A stretch of DNA of 64,000 bases, taken from contig NC_011676.1 in NCBI RefSeq assembly GCF_000150955.2, positions 454,419 through 518,418 of the forward strand, written 5' to 3'. Within the stretch, counting starts at the first letter, position 1. The number at the start of each line of letters is the position of its first letter. Source of the stretch: Phaeodactylum tricornutum CCAP 1055/1. Lineage: Eukaryota; Bacillariophyta; Bacillariophyceae; Surirellales; Neidiaceae. The notes below the pieces were generated by a model. It saw nothing but the letters and a program-made list of their open reading frames with translations. It was not told where the DNA came from and did no database searches. Made by a program: the position numbers and the translations under genes. Shown here one piece after another: positions 50,046-59,645 of the stretch.

Positions 50046-51095
50046 TCATTCATCCGAGCCAAATTCCACAGTAGAGTTTGATTGGCTTGGACCCGATGTG
50101 TTGATATCAATATCTTGCAAGGAGTCAGTTTGAGCCATGTCGCTACACGCAGAAAAAACTTCGTTGGCCCCATCATCGTCGCCATCATCGAGATCTTCAT
50201 CATCCTCATACTCGCCATCATGGGAACTCCGGTGGTAAGTGAGCATGCCAACGGCTCCTGTAACTACCAATACGGTCAAAAGAGTCGGCAAAAAAACCCT
50301 GCGGCGGTCTGTTACTCCGCTAGTTGGCGATGTTTCGGTCGGTGATCCCAACGGCACCTCGTCTGAAGTTGCTTCAACGGTATTACTGAACCCTTCTGAA
50401 ATTTCCGGTTCCAGCATGTCTGATTCAGGGACAAAGACTGGCGACAAGCTCGGAATTTCCGAAGGATTTACAGTTTCCGCTTTCGAGACAAAGGCTGGCG
50501 CCGTACTTGGTCTCTCCGAAGAAAGAAAACTTGCCAGCTCAGAAGGAAAGGATGGTGCTGAGCTGCGAATATCAGAGGAAGGAGCGATGGTGGCAAAGAC
50601 CTGAGGGAAGATGCTGAGGGCCCAATCGGGGTGCAAGCAAGTGTATCCACCTTCTGCATTAGGTCCAATAGCCAAGCGAGCACCTTCCCCGTCGTACCTA
50701 TCGGTACTGCAGGGGGCGCACGTGTCGGCACCTTGAAGAATTGCATAGGATCCCGATGGACATGAAGTACAAGAAGTGCTGCCGAAGCCATTGCTAAACG
50801 CTCCCGCCGGGCAAAGCGTGCACTCTTCTGCAACTTGTGAGCTCGAGTAGGTTCCAGCACTACATGCGTACCTAACGTCATCTTCAGCTCCACTAAAATG
50901 ACCTTTTTCGACAGGCAAGCACGACCGTGGTTCTTCGGGAGCGTCAAGGATGACCCCATACCAGCATCCAGCAGGGCAGGGGCTAGTAGCTAGGCCACAC
51001 ACCAACGTCGAATTCTCCTGGGCATCCGCCATGGAACCGGAAGTCGAGCAGAGGGCCGCGACCAGTAGATTCGAAAAGCCTACAGTTTTCATCAT
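50046..51095 (-). CDS. Cysteine-rich type I membrane protein
   Basis: About 349 residues from the Met at 51095 (the next codon is also Met). Signal peptide MMKTVGFSNLLVAALCSTSG. The outer region has spaced Cys like TNFR / GCC2-GCC3 (ephrin-receptor-like) repeats: SAGTYSSSQVAEECTLCPAG, AFSNGFGSTSCTSCPSGSY, ADTCAPCSTDRYDG. A Ser/Pro/Glu-rich stalk follows, then one membrane helix (FLPTLLTVLVVTGAVGMLTY) and an acidic cytosolic tail (DGEYEDDEDLDDGDDDG). It looks like a cell-surface or endomembrane receptor or adhesion protein of unknown ligand. The frame extends upstream to 51242, without signal-like content. Confidence 0.78.
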   Translation of the reverse strand: MMKTVGFSNLLVAALCSTSGSMADAQENSTLVCGLATSPCPAGCWYGVILDAPEEPRSCLPVEKGHFSGAEDDVRYACSAGTYSSSQVAEECTLCPAGAFSNGFGSTSCTSCPSGSYAILQGADTCAPCSTDRYDGEGARLAIGPNAEGGYTCLHPDWALSIFPQVFATIAPSSDIRSSAPSFPSELASFLSSERPSTAPAFVSKAETVNPSEIPSLSPVFVPESDMLEPEISEGFSNTVEATSDEVPLGSPTETSPTSGVTDRRRVFLPTLLTVLVVTGAVGMLTYHRSSHDGEYEDDEDLDDGDDDGANEVFSACSDMAQTDSLQDIDINTSGPSQSNSTVEFGSDE

Positions 51096-52372
51096 GTATA
51101 ACAAGCAGTCGTAAATATGAGCCAATCCTCGAATCTGCTTTGTGCCATGTGTGGGATTGGCAAACGTATATGGTCTACGTGGGCGGACCGGTTTGACTCC
51201 GGGCAAGCGTTTTGAAATCCATTCGTGCAGAGGAGTGCGCACCTCTTTTTATGGCGTTTCACGTGTGACTCCTTCAAGTATCTAAGTCTTTCATTTGATG
51301 GTAATTCAGATTGCTCGTACTAAATCAATGAACTTTGATGCAGTAGACGACTGCAAAGGTGAGCAATCTATTGCTTTTGACTTCGTCGAGCGACGCAAAT
51401 TGATTGTCTTTGAGAAAGCCAATGTACTACCTCCAAAATTAGATTTTGCTTGCTTGTTGACTGTGAATTCATTATCCTTGTCTTCCTTATAATCGTTCAA
51501 CATCGATGATGATTCCAGTGGCAATTTGCCTTCATGCAGGTAAATGGTATCCAAATGTCATAAAGCGTGATGCTGTTCGCATGATAATCGTAAATATCCA
51601 AAAAAGTCGCTTTTTTTGCTCCATGAAAAACCGATTTCATTGGCAAGCCGCAACATGTTTTACTTTTTTACAGTTAGAGAGCTCTTGTCAACTTAAACTA
51701 CCTGTAAATGATACATTCCGCAAATCATGCCGATTGGTTGACAATTAATGTAAACGCATTGAATTGCATTCCATTGGGACCTTTCCGCTTCCGCGAAGAG
51801 CTTTGTGTCAAACATACATTGACCAGTGGCATGCTGCAGGTTAAGTGAGAGCGCTTCCAGGAGTAGACGGTCATCGTAGGGGACACCGCTCGATCCTCCA
51901 TGGCGCGACAACTCTGTAGCCAAACGAATTCCTTTGAGAAAGGGGAGAGAAAGTAGAAGACTTACGTTAGAAACAGATCTCATCCATATTCATTGTGTGT
52001 ACCAAGCAGCCGATTTTCCATCATATCTCATAACCATACAATCCATCAGCCGACACAAAGCAATGTCCCTGCAGAAGCAGGTGCATCGCATCTGCCTCGA
52101 TTCCATGATAAACATCGATTGGAACAAAAATCGGCCCTATCCACAGGAATCCGACCAGCCAATGTGCACCGGGAATGCCGTGCCACTGCACCGCCGCCCA
52201 ACAACCAAAAGTTCGGCATTGGCGCGTGGCAGAGGGGCCTCTTGTGATAAAGTTTTGAATCATTTGGAACACGTTACATCCTTTAAGGCAACGGGTCCGT
52301 CACTTACCGTGTGGGGATTGTGTTCTTGCATCCAAGTCGCTGCTTCCCGCCTTATCCACGAATGCTGGTCGC
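51096..52372. other. Intergenic stretch with a possible unresolved minus-strand gene
   Basis: On the minus strand an ATG at 52374-52376 opens MSDQHSWIRREAATWMQEHNPHT, ending exactly at a GTAAGT (donor at 52307). About 320 bases on, a pyrimidine-rich stretch ending CTCAAAG precedes a coding-looking frame (51693 to about 51949, IRLATELSRHGGSSGVPYDDR). A middle exon may lie near 52020-52080 (DIALCRLMDCMVMRYDGKSAA). I could not join them into one frame and do not recognise the protein. Confidence 0.3.
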
Positions 52373-54052
52373 TCATAACGGTCGCTGTCGAGGTCGCGTA
52401 TTGAAATTAAAGTTTTGTTTTAACGACCCCAACCAATCCGACGAATGATCCATCCGGTTGATCGTTGGAACGGGGTACGCACTCATTTGGATCTGTACCG
52501 AATCGCCACGGTGTAATTCTTGTCGGTGTTTGCCATCAAAGGCCACCGATGCTTCGGCACGGGCGTCGTCAGGAACGTAACACCGCAACACAACGTGATC
52601 GGGAAAGACCATGGATCGAAAGGAGAGTACATGCGGACAAATTGGGGTGACTAAAATAGCGGGTACGGCTGGGTGGACCACGGAACCACCGGCGGCCATG
52701 CTGTAGGCTGTCGAGCCCGTTGGAGTAGCAAAAATTATACCGTCGGCTTGGACCGTCGTCAAGTGAACATCATCACAGAAACATTCCAAGGCGGCCAAGT
52801 ACGGACTGGAACCGCGATCAATAACGACTTCGTTGAGGACGTTGTAACGGGCGCGGACGGCGCCTTGTCCATTCAGAATTCGGCATTCCAAGCGCATGCG
52901 GATCGATAAACAAATACGACTGTCGTAGCCAAAACAACGCAATTGCGGATGTCGCAGCAAGGGTTCGTAGGGATAGGAGGGCATATTGGGCGGGAAAACT
53001 TTGGTGTCGCCCGCCTGCACCAAGGCCGAGTTTTTCGTGGCCGTGGCACCGTCCAGCTGCAGCATTCCCAACGACACACGAATGGCGTCCACCATTTCTT
53101 CTTTGCTAAAGGGGGTGAGAAACCCTAGGCTGCCGCCGGCGACTGCCAGTATTGGTGGAATCGGGCCCTGAAACAACATGGCAGCGTGCATGAGTAGTCC
53201 GTCGCCTCCAATCGTACAAATCAAGTCGGGAAAGGCTTCGTGTTCTCCATGGGGAGGATTCGCCACCGAAGGGTTGGTTTTCCACGGATACGGAATGCTC
53301 GAGCTAACTTCACTTGGTCGTAGATTGCTACCAAACCCTGGTGTGGACTGAGGTTCAAACAAACAAATATTATCCTGATCGACTCCGTGGTAGTGTTTGA
53401 GACGAGCAGCAGTAGAGGGATCTAGCAAAATATGAAGGGGGTCGTCCTCCAGTTCGCGGACGGTGTCGGCGGCAATCCTCATGAGATCATCGTCACCCGG
53501 TCGGACCAGAAACAAAATTGACGCTACCGCCTGCAATAGCGTTTCTTCAATTTCGTCGTCTCCATCATTGTCGTTCCACCATGCGTAGGCTACCTGACCG
53601 GTTGCTGGTCCGTTGAGCATGACTTGATTGTTGTCACCCACGACACGTTCTCGAATGGCGTCTTTGCAGAAATCTTCTCCGCACCACATGAGTTCCATTT
53701 TGCGTCGCTTGGCCGCTGCCAGGGGGAAAGAGGGTGTGGCTGTTACCGACTTGAAGAAGTAATCCGAACTGCCGTTGACCGAGTCTGCTGGTTTCCTGAT
53801 TGCCGGAACGTCGTTCTCGTCGTCGCTTTTGGTCTTGTCGAGCAGAGATTGTCCCCTTCGAGCATAGTTCCATTCGAGTCGGGAGCGATCGGAAGAAACA
53901 CTTTGCAACACACGATCTCGTACTTGTGAAGGAGGCGATCTACGGGACAGCAACGAAAAAGCAAAGGAACTCTCGGTTATCCAGGACAATACGAGTAGTA
54001 CAGTTTCGCTCCAACGAACAAATCTTCGTATTCGGACTCTCGCCATGTTCAT
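52373..54052 (-). CDS. NAD kinase, plastid-type presequence
   Basis: 559 residues. The N-terminus (TVLLVLSWITESSFAFSLLSRR) is a signal peptide followed by the FAFS motif of diatom plastid presequences. The NAD kinase domain fills the C-terminal half: FPDLICTIGGDGLLMHAAMLF (GGDG, ATP/NAD site), PPILAVAGGSLGFLTPF, RYNVLNEVVIDRGSSPYLAALECF, ADGIIFATPTGSTAYSMAAGGSVVHP, and the ending DWLGSLKQNFNFN. It phosphorylates NAD to NADP, here probably in the plastid stroma for photosynthetic electron transfer. Residues about 50-260 form a poorly conserved N-terminal region. The first Met (54052) and Met 3 are both possible. Confidence 0.92.
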   Translation of the reverse strand: MNMARVRIRRFVRWSETVLLVLSWITESSFAFSLLSRRSPPSQVRDRVLQSVSSDRSRLEWNYARRGQSLLDKTKSDDENDVPAIRKPADSVNGSSDYFFKSVTATPSFPLAAAKRRKMELMWCGEDFCKDAIRERVVGDNNQVMLNGPATGQVAYAWWNDNDGDDEIEETLLQAVASILFLVRPGDDDLMRIAADTVRELEDDPLHILLDPSTAARLKHYHGVDQDNICLFEPQSTPGFGSNLRPSEVSSSIPYPWKTNPSVANPPHGEHEAFPDLICTIGGDGLLMHAAMLFQGPIPPILAVAGGSLGFLTPFSKEEMVDAIRVSLGMLQLDGATATKNSALVQAGDTKVFPPNMPSYPYEPLLRHPQLRCFGYDSRICLSIRMRLECRILNGQGAVRARYNVLNEVVIDRGSSPYLAALECFCDDVHLTTVQADGIIFATPTGSTAYSMAAGGSVVHPAVPAILVTPICPHVLSFRSMVFPDHVVLRCYVPDDARAEASVAFDGKHRQELHRGDSVQIQMSAYPVPTINRMDHSSDWLGSLKQNFNFNTRPRQRPL

Positions 54053-54758
54053 GTGGTATCCTTTGGCGTCCGTCCACTCTCTCGTGTGAGGCTATCCCTG
54101 CAAATGTCGGAAGCGGTACGGGGCCTTCAAGAACAGGGTCCGACAAATCAGTAGCCGAAGATCATGGGTATTCCTGCTGGAGAAGCTTTTTGACAGTGAA
54201 GCGACTGGGGCAGTTGAGGAAGGCCCGCATCAGCAGCCGCAGTCTCGATCTATGCGAGATTCCCTTTGTGTGACATTCCCACCTTGACACTTCGTCGAAC
54301 GCAAAGAAAACATTTGTTAACTATTTTTGTCCCAGAAGAAGCAATTTCTTATGTAATATAAAAGTATATACACGTCCAGACATGGTTTCGGCATCCCTGT
54401 GGCATCCAATGGCTTCCTCGTCACACCGAGCATTCGAGGGCGGGGGAGGGCGGGTCCGGTAAACACCTTTCTCCAAACGACCATGGGACGGTCCCCAACA
54501 GTGCCAAAAAGCCGGAGTCGATCTTTTTACACCGACTACCCTTTCCTTCGCTCCTCGCTAGATATTTCTTGATAAAACTCCGTCTCGTCCGTCGGGAGTA
54601 CTCGACAAGCCTCTACTGTCACTCCTGGCTCGAGTCCCTCTCGGCATTCGGACGCGCATTCATCGTAGCGACCAATCCATTGGATCCAAACTATATCAGA
54701 ACACAGCTACACAACCACGCACACATCTGTACACGGAGATTGCTATATAGAAACCGTT
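54053..54758. promoter_or_regulatory. Divergent promoter region, NAD kinase / RPB7
   Basis: About 700 bp. An AT-rich TATA-like stretch, TAATATAAAAGTATATAC, lies at 54355-54372, and TTGCTATATAGAAACC ends about 10 bases before the RPB7 start. No gene seen. Confidence 0.4.
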
Positions 54759-55304
54759 ATGTTTTACGTGAAAACACTCGATCACGAGATTGTGTTGGAA
54801 CCCGTGCATTTCGGTCCCAAGCTGAAAGCGACGATTGTCCGTTTGCTCAAAGAGCACGTGGAGGGCTTGGCGTTGGCCAACTACGGCTACGTCGTGAACG
54901 TCATTGAAGTTCCGGAAGACCAAATTCGCTCCGGCATTATCGAGTACGACACGGGCAATGTGGTCTTTACGGTCAAGTACACGGCGCTGCTGTTGCGGCC
55001 GTTTCTGAACGAAGTACTGGACGCGGTCGTGACCCAGTGCAACGCGCTCGGCTTCTTTGCCTTTTGTGGACCGCTGCGTATTTTCGTGTCGAAGCATTCC
55101 ATGCCCGAAGACATGTTCCACGGATTCAATCACGAACAAGATGCCTGGGTTTCGGACGATAAGGAAGTCGTGATTGCGGCCGGGAGCGGGGTCCGGCTAA
55201 AAATCAAAGGCCGAACGGTGGAACAAGGGAATATTACGGCAATCGGGACCATTAAGGACAATTACTTGGGATTGGTGGACGATGGTGAAGTACAAGGCGA
55301 TTAG
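54759..55304 (+). CDS. RPB7: RNA polymerase II subunit RPB7
   Basis: 181 residues, close to the usual 171-176. The N-terminal RNP-like domain reads MFYVKTLDHEIVLEPVHFG, LKEHVEGLALANYGYVVNV, GNVVFTVKYTALLLRPFLNEV. The C-terminal OB (S1-like) fold reads GFFAFCGPLRIFVSKHSMPEDM, then VRLKIKGRTVEQGNITAIGTIKDNYLGLV. RPB7 pairs with RPB4 as the stalk of RNA polymerase II, binding nascent RNA. The start is exact for the family, and an intron is not needed. Confidence 0.95.
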   Translation: MFYVKTLDHEIVLEPVHFGPKLKATIVRLLKEHVEGLALANYGYVVNVIEVPEDQIRSGIIEYDTGNVVFTVKYTALLLRPFLNEVLDAVVTQCNALGFFAFCGPLRIFVSKHSMPEDMFHGFNHEQDAWVSDDKEVVIAAGSGVRLKIKGRTVEQGNITAIGTIKDNYLGLVDDGEVQGD

Positions 55305-55590
55305 CACTACCCTACTACAGAATAGAAGTACGATTGTAAGAGCGCTACCAACGTAGTATGTACACCGTAGATACGCAACGAGATTGGCGGAGTAAGGCAG
55401 CGCGTCGAATGTTGGAAAGGGCGGTCTGTTCAACTGCTCTGCTTATGTTAGTGTTGACGTAGCGTGCTGGACAGCGTGATGTCCAGAGGCTATACACGCA
55501 CACACACTTTTTATATACTGTAGTTGTTAGCGGATTCATGGATGCGTCTTCACGGATGCATCTGCGGCGGACCGTTCGATGCGGAATCGT

Positions 55591-56364
55591 CTATTCGACC
55601 TTGAAGAGCTCGACTTCAAATTTGAGCGTGGCTCCGGGTGGGATGACATCCCCCGATCCGGCTTCACCGTACGCCAGTTCACTGGGACAAATCAAGGTGG
55701 CCTTACCACCTTCCTTCATGAGCTGCAAGCCTTCGGTCCATCCCTTGATGACACCATTGAGCGGGAAGGAAATAGTTTGTCCGCGATCCACGGACGAGTC
55801 AAAGACGGTACCATCCGCGAGCGTCCCGTGGTAGTGCACTTCCACGGTGGACGTTGCGGTTGGCGTCTTGCCTTCCCCTTCCGTCATGGGACAAAAGACG
55901 AGACCAGAGTCGGTCTGTTTGGCTTCTTCGTTGCAGTCCAAAAAGTTTTTGACAAAGTCGTCCCCGTCCTTCTTGACGCGTTCAACGATTCGCGACGTGC
56001 GCTCCTGCAATATTTTGTTGAGCGGCGGTCCGTACGTGCCGAGAATGGTACGCGCGTCGGTGGTGGCCGTTCCGCGGAGCGTTTCCGCAAAGGCCTCGAG
56101 GACAATTTCGAGTTCGTCGTCTTCCAACAGAGTTTGGAAGTTGCCTTGTCCACCGACCTGCACGGCCAAGTTGGTACCCAAGGCGTAGAACGGCATTTTG
56201 TCGTCGTCGTAGGGCATTGGCGGTTTGCTCGACAGCAAACGCGACGAGGAGGAGGCCGACGCGAGGGCGGAACGACGCAAGCCAGTCGGCGTCCAGGCAC
56301 GGACCGAGGAAGCAAAGAGTGCACTGGTGGATAGCAGAGTCATGGTAGGGGTGGCAAGGCGCAT
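55591..56364 (-). CDS. FKBP-type peptidyl-prolyl isomerase with N-terminal dimerisation-like domain
   Basis: About 257 residues from the Met at 56364. It starts MRLATPTMTLLSTSALFASSVRAWTPTGLRR, a signal peptide with Trp at the cleavage point, so plastid (perhaps lumen) targeting is plausible. A helical domain of FkpA/Mip type follows (YALGTNLAVQVG, LLEDDELEIVLEAFAETLRG, FLDCNEEAKQTDSGLVF). The FKBP fold is last: VEVHYHGTLADGTVFDSSVDRG, SFPLNGVIKGWTEGLQLMKEGG, SELAYGEAGSGDVIPPGATLKFEVELFKVE. It catalyses proline isomerisation. The domain order is bacterial-like. The frame continues upstream to 56481. Confidence 0.92.
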   Translation of the reverse strand: MRLATPTMTLLSTSALFASSVRAWTPTGLRRSALASASSSSRLLSSKPPMPYDDDKMPFYALGTNLAVQVGGQGNFQTLLEDDELEIVLEAFAETLRGTATTDARTILGTYGPPLNKILQERTSRIVERVKKDGDDFVKNFLDCNEEAKQTDSGLVFCPMTEGEGKTPTATSTVEVHYHGTLADGTVFDSSVDRGQTISFPLNGVIKGWTEGLQLMKEGGKATLICPSELAYGEAGSGDVIPPGATLKFEVELFKVE

Positions 56365-57080
56365 ATTCGTAAAAGTAGTAGTGAAAATAGAAAGTAGTAC
56401 TACAATGGCAACAATAACAAGACACAAAAGGCAAGAGCTTTGGTTGGTAGGGAGAGAGAGAAAAAGATTCGGTCGAGGCAATACTCGAACAACCCTCCAA
56501 TCAATCCGACGGCATTTCGAGGAGTTCCGGTTTTGGGGCGGGGGGACGGATCTTCCTCTTCCGTACGACGCCTCCCGATCGTTCGGATCCCAGAGTTCCT
56601 ACGCGCGGCGGGGACCCCGAGAACGACGGTGCCAATCCAAGCACGTGGTGGAATGGGCGCGGCTCGGACTCGACCGATCGGGGGTGGCTCCCTCTCCACC
56701 TTCTCCGTACGGCGGACACGTATGTGGGTTCGCGATTCCGGACTCTTTCCATCGGAACGGGACTCTTGTGGTGTGTGCGGCTGTCAGGAGCGCAGATTCC
56801 CGTAGTGCGGTGGGGGGACAGACGGTAGATGCCAAATCGTAGAGCGGACAGACATTCTTGACTCGGGACTGTCGGATGCGACATACTCGAGCATGACGTG
56901 TGTTTGGAATGCCGGATTCGGAGTGACGGCATCATTCTCGCTGGTGTGACAGTGAGTGACACGAATACTGGTCTACCGGTGCGGGTCCATCATTCGGTCA
57001 AGGCTTTTTCTTCGTCCCAGCACGGAACATACCATAAAAGGTATCCATCCCTCTAGGAGAAACCATACAAGATAAAGACC
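56365..57080. promoter_or_regulatory. Divergent promoter region, FKBP / F-box-like
   Basis: About 716 bp. Overlapping ORFs on both strands up to 153 codons have no recognisable content. No repeat seen. Confidence 0.35.
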
Positions 57081-59093
57081 ATGGGACTGACAGAGAGACC
57101 CGACTATGCTACGAGCAGTTGCATTACCGTCAGTAAAGGAGTATTGTCATCCTCCTCACCGAGAAGGATAAGCTCGGATCTGCACACCGTCAACGAAGAT
57201 TCCTTGGCCTTGATTCTCTCCTATTTGGATTGCACATCGGCCTATACGCTGTCACGTCTCACGAGTTCTCGTTTACGACGAGACACCAGCTCGGCCAAAA
57301 TGGCTCACGTGTGGCGAGACATTATGAATCGACAAGGATACTGTGTCGAACCACAGACGATGGGTCACGCCGTGGACACACCCATGGACTTTGTGGAACT
57401 TTGGAAAGCACGGCGACGATTGGAACGTGTACTGATGCCTTCGATTCGCAACGTCACTAGCCTTACTCCACCAACAATCCCAACTTGCGAAGCACAACTG
57501 CAAAGTATATTCCACCAGACCATGTGTTACAATTTGCCAGATTCCACCTTTTGCTTTCTTCCCGTACTACCCCCGATTGGGGAACTTTTGGAGGCTTACG
57601 AACGAGACAATGATGCTCCCCCGGTAAACTTTGATTGCGACAGTTTTGTACTGACCGGTGTGGGAACTTCGCCAGAATTGGCCTTTCTGGATCCCTTTAC
57701 TGGCGCGCTCGAAATTCGAAACGCCAGCGTCGGGAAAGGTACTACGACCCCTCCACAAACCTTGCTCCGCTTGGACGACTCTTCCAAGCTGGAGGCGCGC
57801 AATTATTTTGCAAATGCGGGACACGACGAGATGGAACTGGGTATGTGTTACGTAGGGATTGACACGAAAGCGATCTGGCAACCCGGGCTGGGGAGAACAC
57901 AAGGATCCGTGGTACTGGTGGGACGATCCCTGGTCCGCTACCGGACGTCCCGGTCGACCCAACATTCTCCGTTTCGTGCGGTGGAATTGATGGCTTGGTT
58001 TCGTACGCCATCTCGCGCCGTGTACGAGGATTTGCACGTTTGTCGTTTTTACGGAACGTTCCAGGCAATCGATGTGGATGCTCGGTATCGACGCGTTTAC
58101 CTAAGTCCTAGTCGTCGATCGTTGGGATCTGACGAAGCTACCCACGAGGTTGTAGAAACCAACACCATTCACGTCTATCCTTTGCAACGAATAGAAGAAC
58201 GGGAAGAACAGTCCAACGAAGAAAACTCGTACGCTGCGACCGGACCACCGTGTTATCCCGTACCGACGTTCTCGATAGAATGTCGCGAACCTGTGTACGA
58301 GCTAGCCGTGGATGTGACGGGCGATTTTTGCGTAGTTGGTACAGTCCTCGGTTCTTTGCAAATATGGAAAGTCCCTGCCCAACCAACTCCTGCCTGCTCT
58401 GTTCCTAGTCTGCAGCAGATGATTCCGGTGTCTTTGGCTACGCGGGAAGCCTTCCCACCGCACCGACGACCGTACGTAGTGTGGAACCCTTCCCCGGTCC
58501 GGGACGTGTCATTGCCGAAACACCTGCCGATGCACAAGTTTGGGATGGTAACTCTCCAACACGGCCGAAACGATGGTAGTTCCTTGCTGCTGTGGCAATA
58601 CGATGCGAAAAAAAGTTGGAGTATTGGCAGCATGATCCATTTGCCCTTGTCGTCCCGGCGTGTTCCGAAAATTTTTTACGATGGCCGGCGATTAGTAGTT
58701 TTGGGACAGGATTATATTGGGATGGTACTGCTTGTGTACCGGGTATGGAACGGTCGGGATGAGATTGCTCCCGATGTGTTGGACCTGGGCGTGGAGACTG
58801 CGGGCGGGGTGTACCATTTGGATGGGAACAATGGCAAGGCGAAGGTGCAATTGGTCAACCGAATTCGACACGTGGCCTTAGGAGGCTTGGAATATTATGA
58901 CCACGTCCAATTGACCTGCAACGAACGATATTTGGTCATGAATACCAAAATGGGTAACCACTTGGCGCCCTGGGGTCCTACCGGAGCCAATAAAGTTGAA
59001 CTTGGAAATGACGTGTGTCGGTACGCCGACGGATTGCTGGTCATTGATCTGGAACGGGCTGCGCCGGGGGATACGGCTCACGTTTACAATTAG
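57081..59093 (+). CDS. F-box-like / beta-propeller-like protein
   Basis: 670 residues. Residues about 38-80 look like an F-box: VNEDSLALILSYLDCTSAYTLSRL, ending in AHVWRDI. The following 550 residues are rich in short beta strands and include one WD-like stretch (VYELAVDVTGDFCVVGTVLGSLQIWKVP), so a propeller is plausible. F-box proteins bring substrates to SCF ubiquitin ligases. Neither domain is strong, and the protein may belong to a diatom-specific family. No signal peptide or membrane segment. Intronless with a clean start. Confidence 0.6.
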   Translation: MGLTERPDYATSSCITVSKGVLSSSSPRRISSDLHTVNEDSLALILSYLDCTSAYTLSRLTSSRLRRDTSSAKMAHVWRDIMNRQGYCVEPQTMGHAVDTPMDFVELWKARRRLERVLMPSIRNVTSLTPPTIPTCEAQLQSIFHQTMCYNLPDSTFCFLPVLPPIGELLEAYERDNDAPPVNFDCDSFVLTGVGTSPELAFLDPFTGALEIRNASVGKGTTTPPQTLLRLDDSSKLEARNYFANAGHDEMELGMCYVGIDTKAIWQPGLGRTQGSVVLVGRSLVRYRTSRSTQHSPFRAVELMAWFRTPSRAVYEDLHVCRFYGTFQAIDVDARYRRVYLSPSRRSLGSDEATHEVVETNTIHVYPLQRIEEREEQSNEENSYAATGPPCYPVPTFSIECREPVYELAVDVTGDFCVVGTVLGSLQIWKVPAQPTPACSVPSLQQMIPVSLATREAFPPHRRPYVVWNPSPVRDVSLPKHLPMHKFGMVTLQHGRNDGSSLLLWQYDAKKSWSIGSMIHLPLSSRRVPKIFYDGRRLVVLGQDYIGMVLLVYRVWNGRDEIAPDVLDLGVETAGGVYHLDGNNGKAKVQLVNRIRHVALGGLEYYDHVQLTCNERYLVMNTKMGNHLAPWGPTGANKVELGNDVCRYADGLLVIDLERAAPGDTAHVYN

Positions 59094-59645
59094 ACGAACT
59101 CGACGGTTCATTGCCTGCGCACTTTTATGCAAAAAGTGATTCGATCTCATTTTGGAAGAGTTATTGGGTTGTCGGACAAATAAAGCCTCCTTTCGTTACA
59201 CCCGACCCCGCGAAAATGCCGATTCACGTTAACTGTAGCTAGCTGTACATAACAATAACTTAAATTTCCAAAAAAAATGTACGACGAACGCCATATCATC
59301 CTTAAAAGGCGTGTGTACTTTCTAAATATCGGCTCGAGTGAGTTCCGAAATGCTCATCCTTTTTGTTTTTGGCGGCGGCGAAGTGTGAAAGCGAAAACGA
59401 GCAATAGACGAACGACTCAGGAGGAAAGTGAGAGTTAAACTTGCCCGAGGTCTCCATCCTTCTCTCCCATCACTTACAGTAAGTGGTTCCCATCGTTCAC
59501 AGTCGTCATCCCGTGAATCGAGTCTTACGGGAGACCGTCCTACTTTTCATCTCGTTGGTTTGGACCAAAGACTGTCGAGAGAGTTGTGCGCTGCCCACTG
59601 TTCACCGGGCAGTTTTGTTCCGGCTAACTTGGTCTGGGTTTCATC
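59094..59645. other. Intergenic stretch
   Basis: About 550 bp between two plus-strand genes; presumed promoter of the SEC14 gene. A short AGCTAGCT element lies near 59238. No gene recognised. Confidence 0.35.

Noticed and set aside
55579-56334. 251-codon plus-strand ORF
   Set aside because: Antisense to the FKBP gene, Arg-rich and without a domain.
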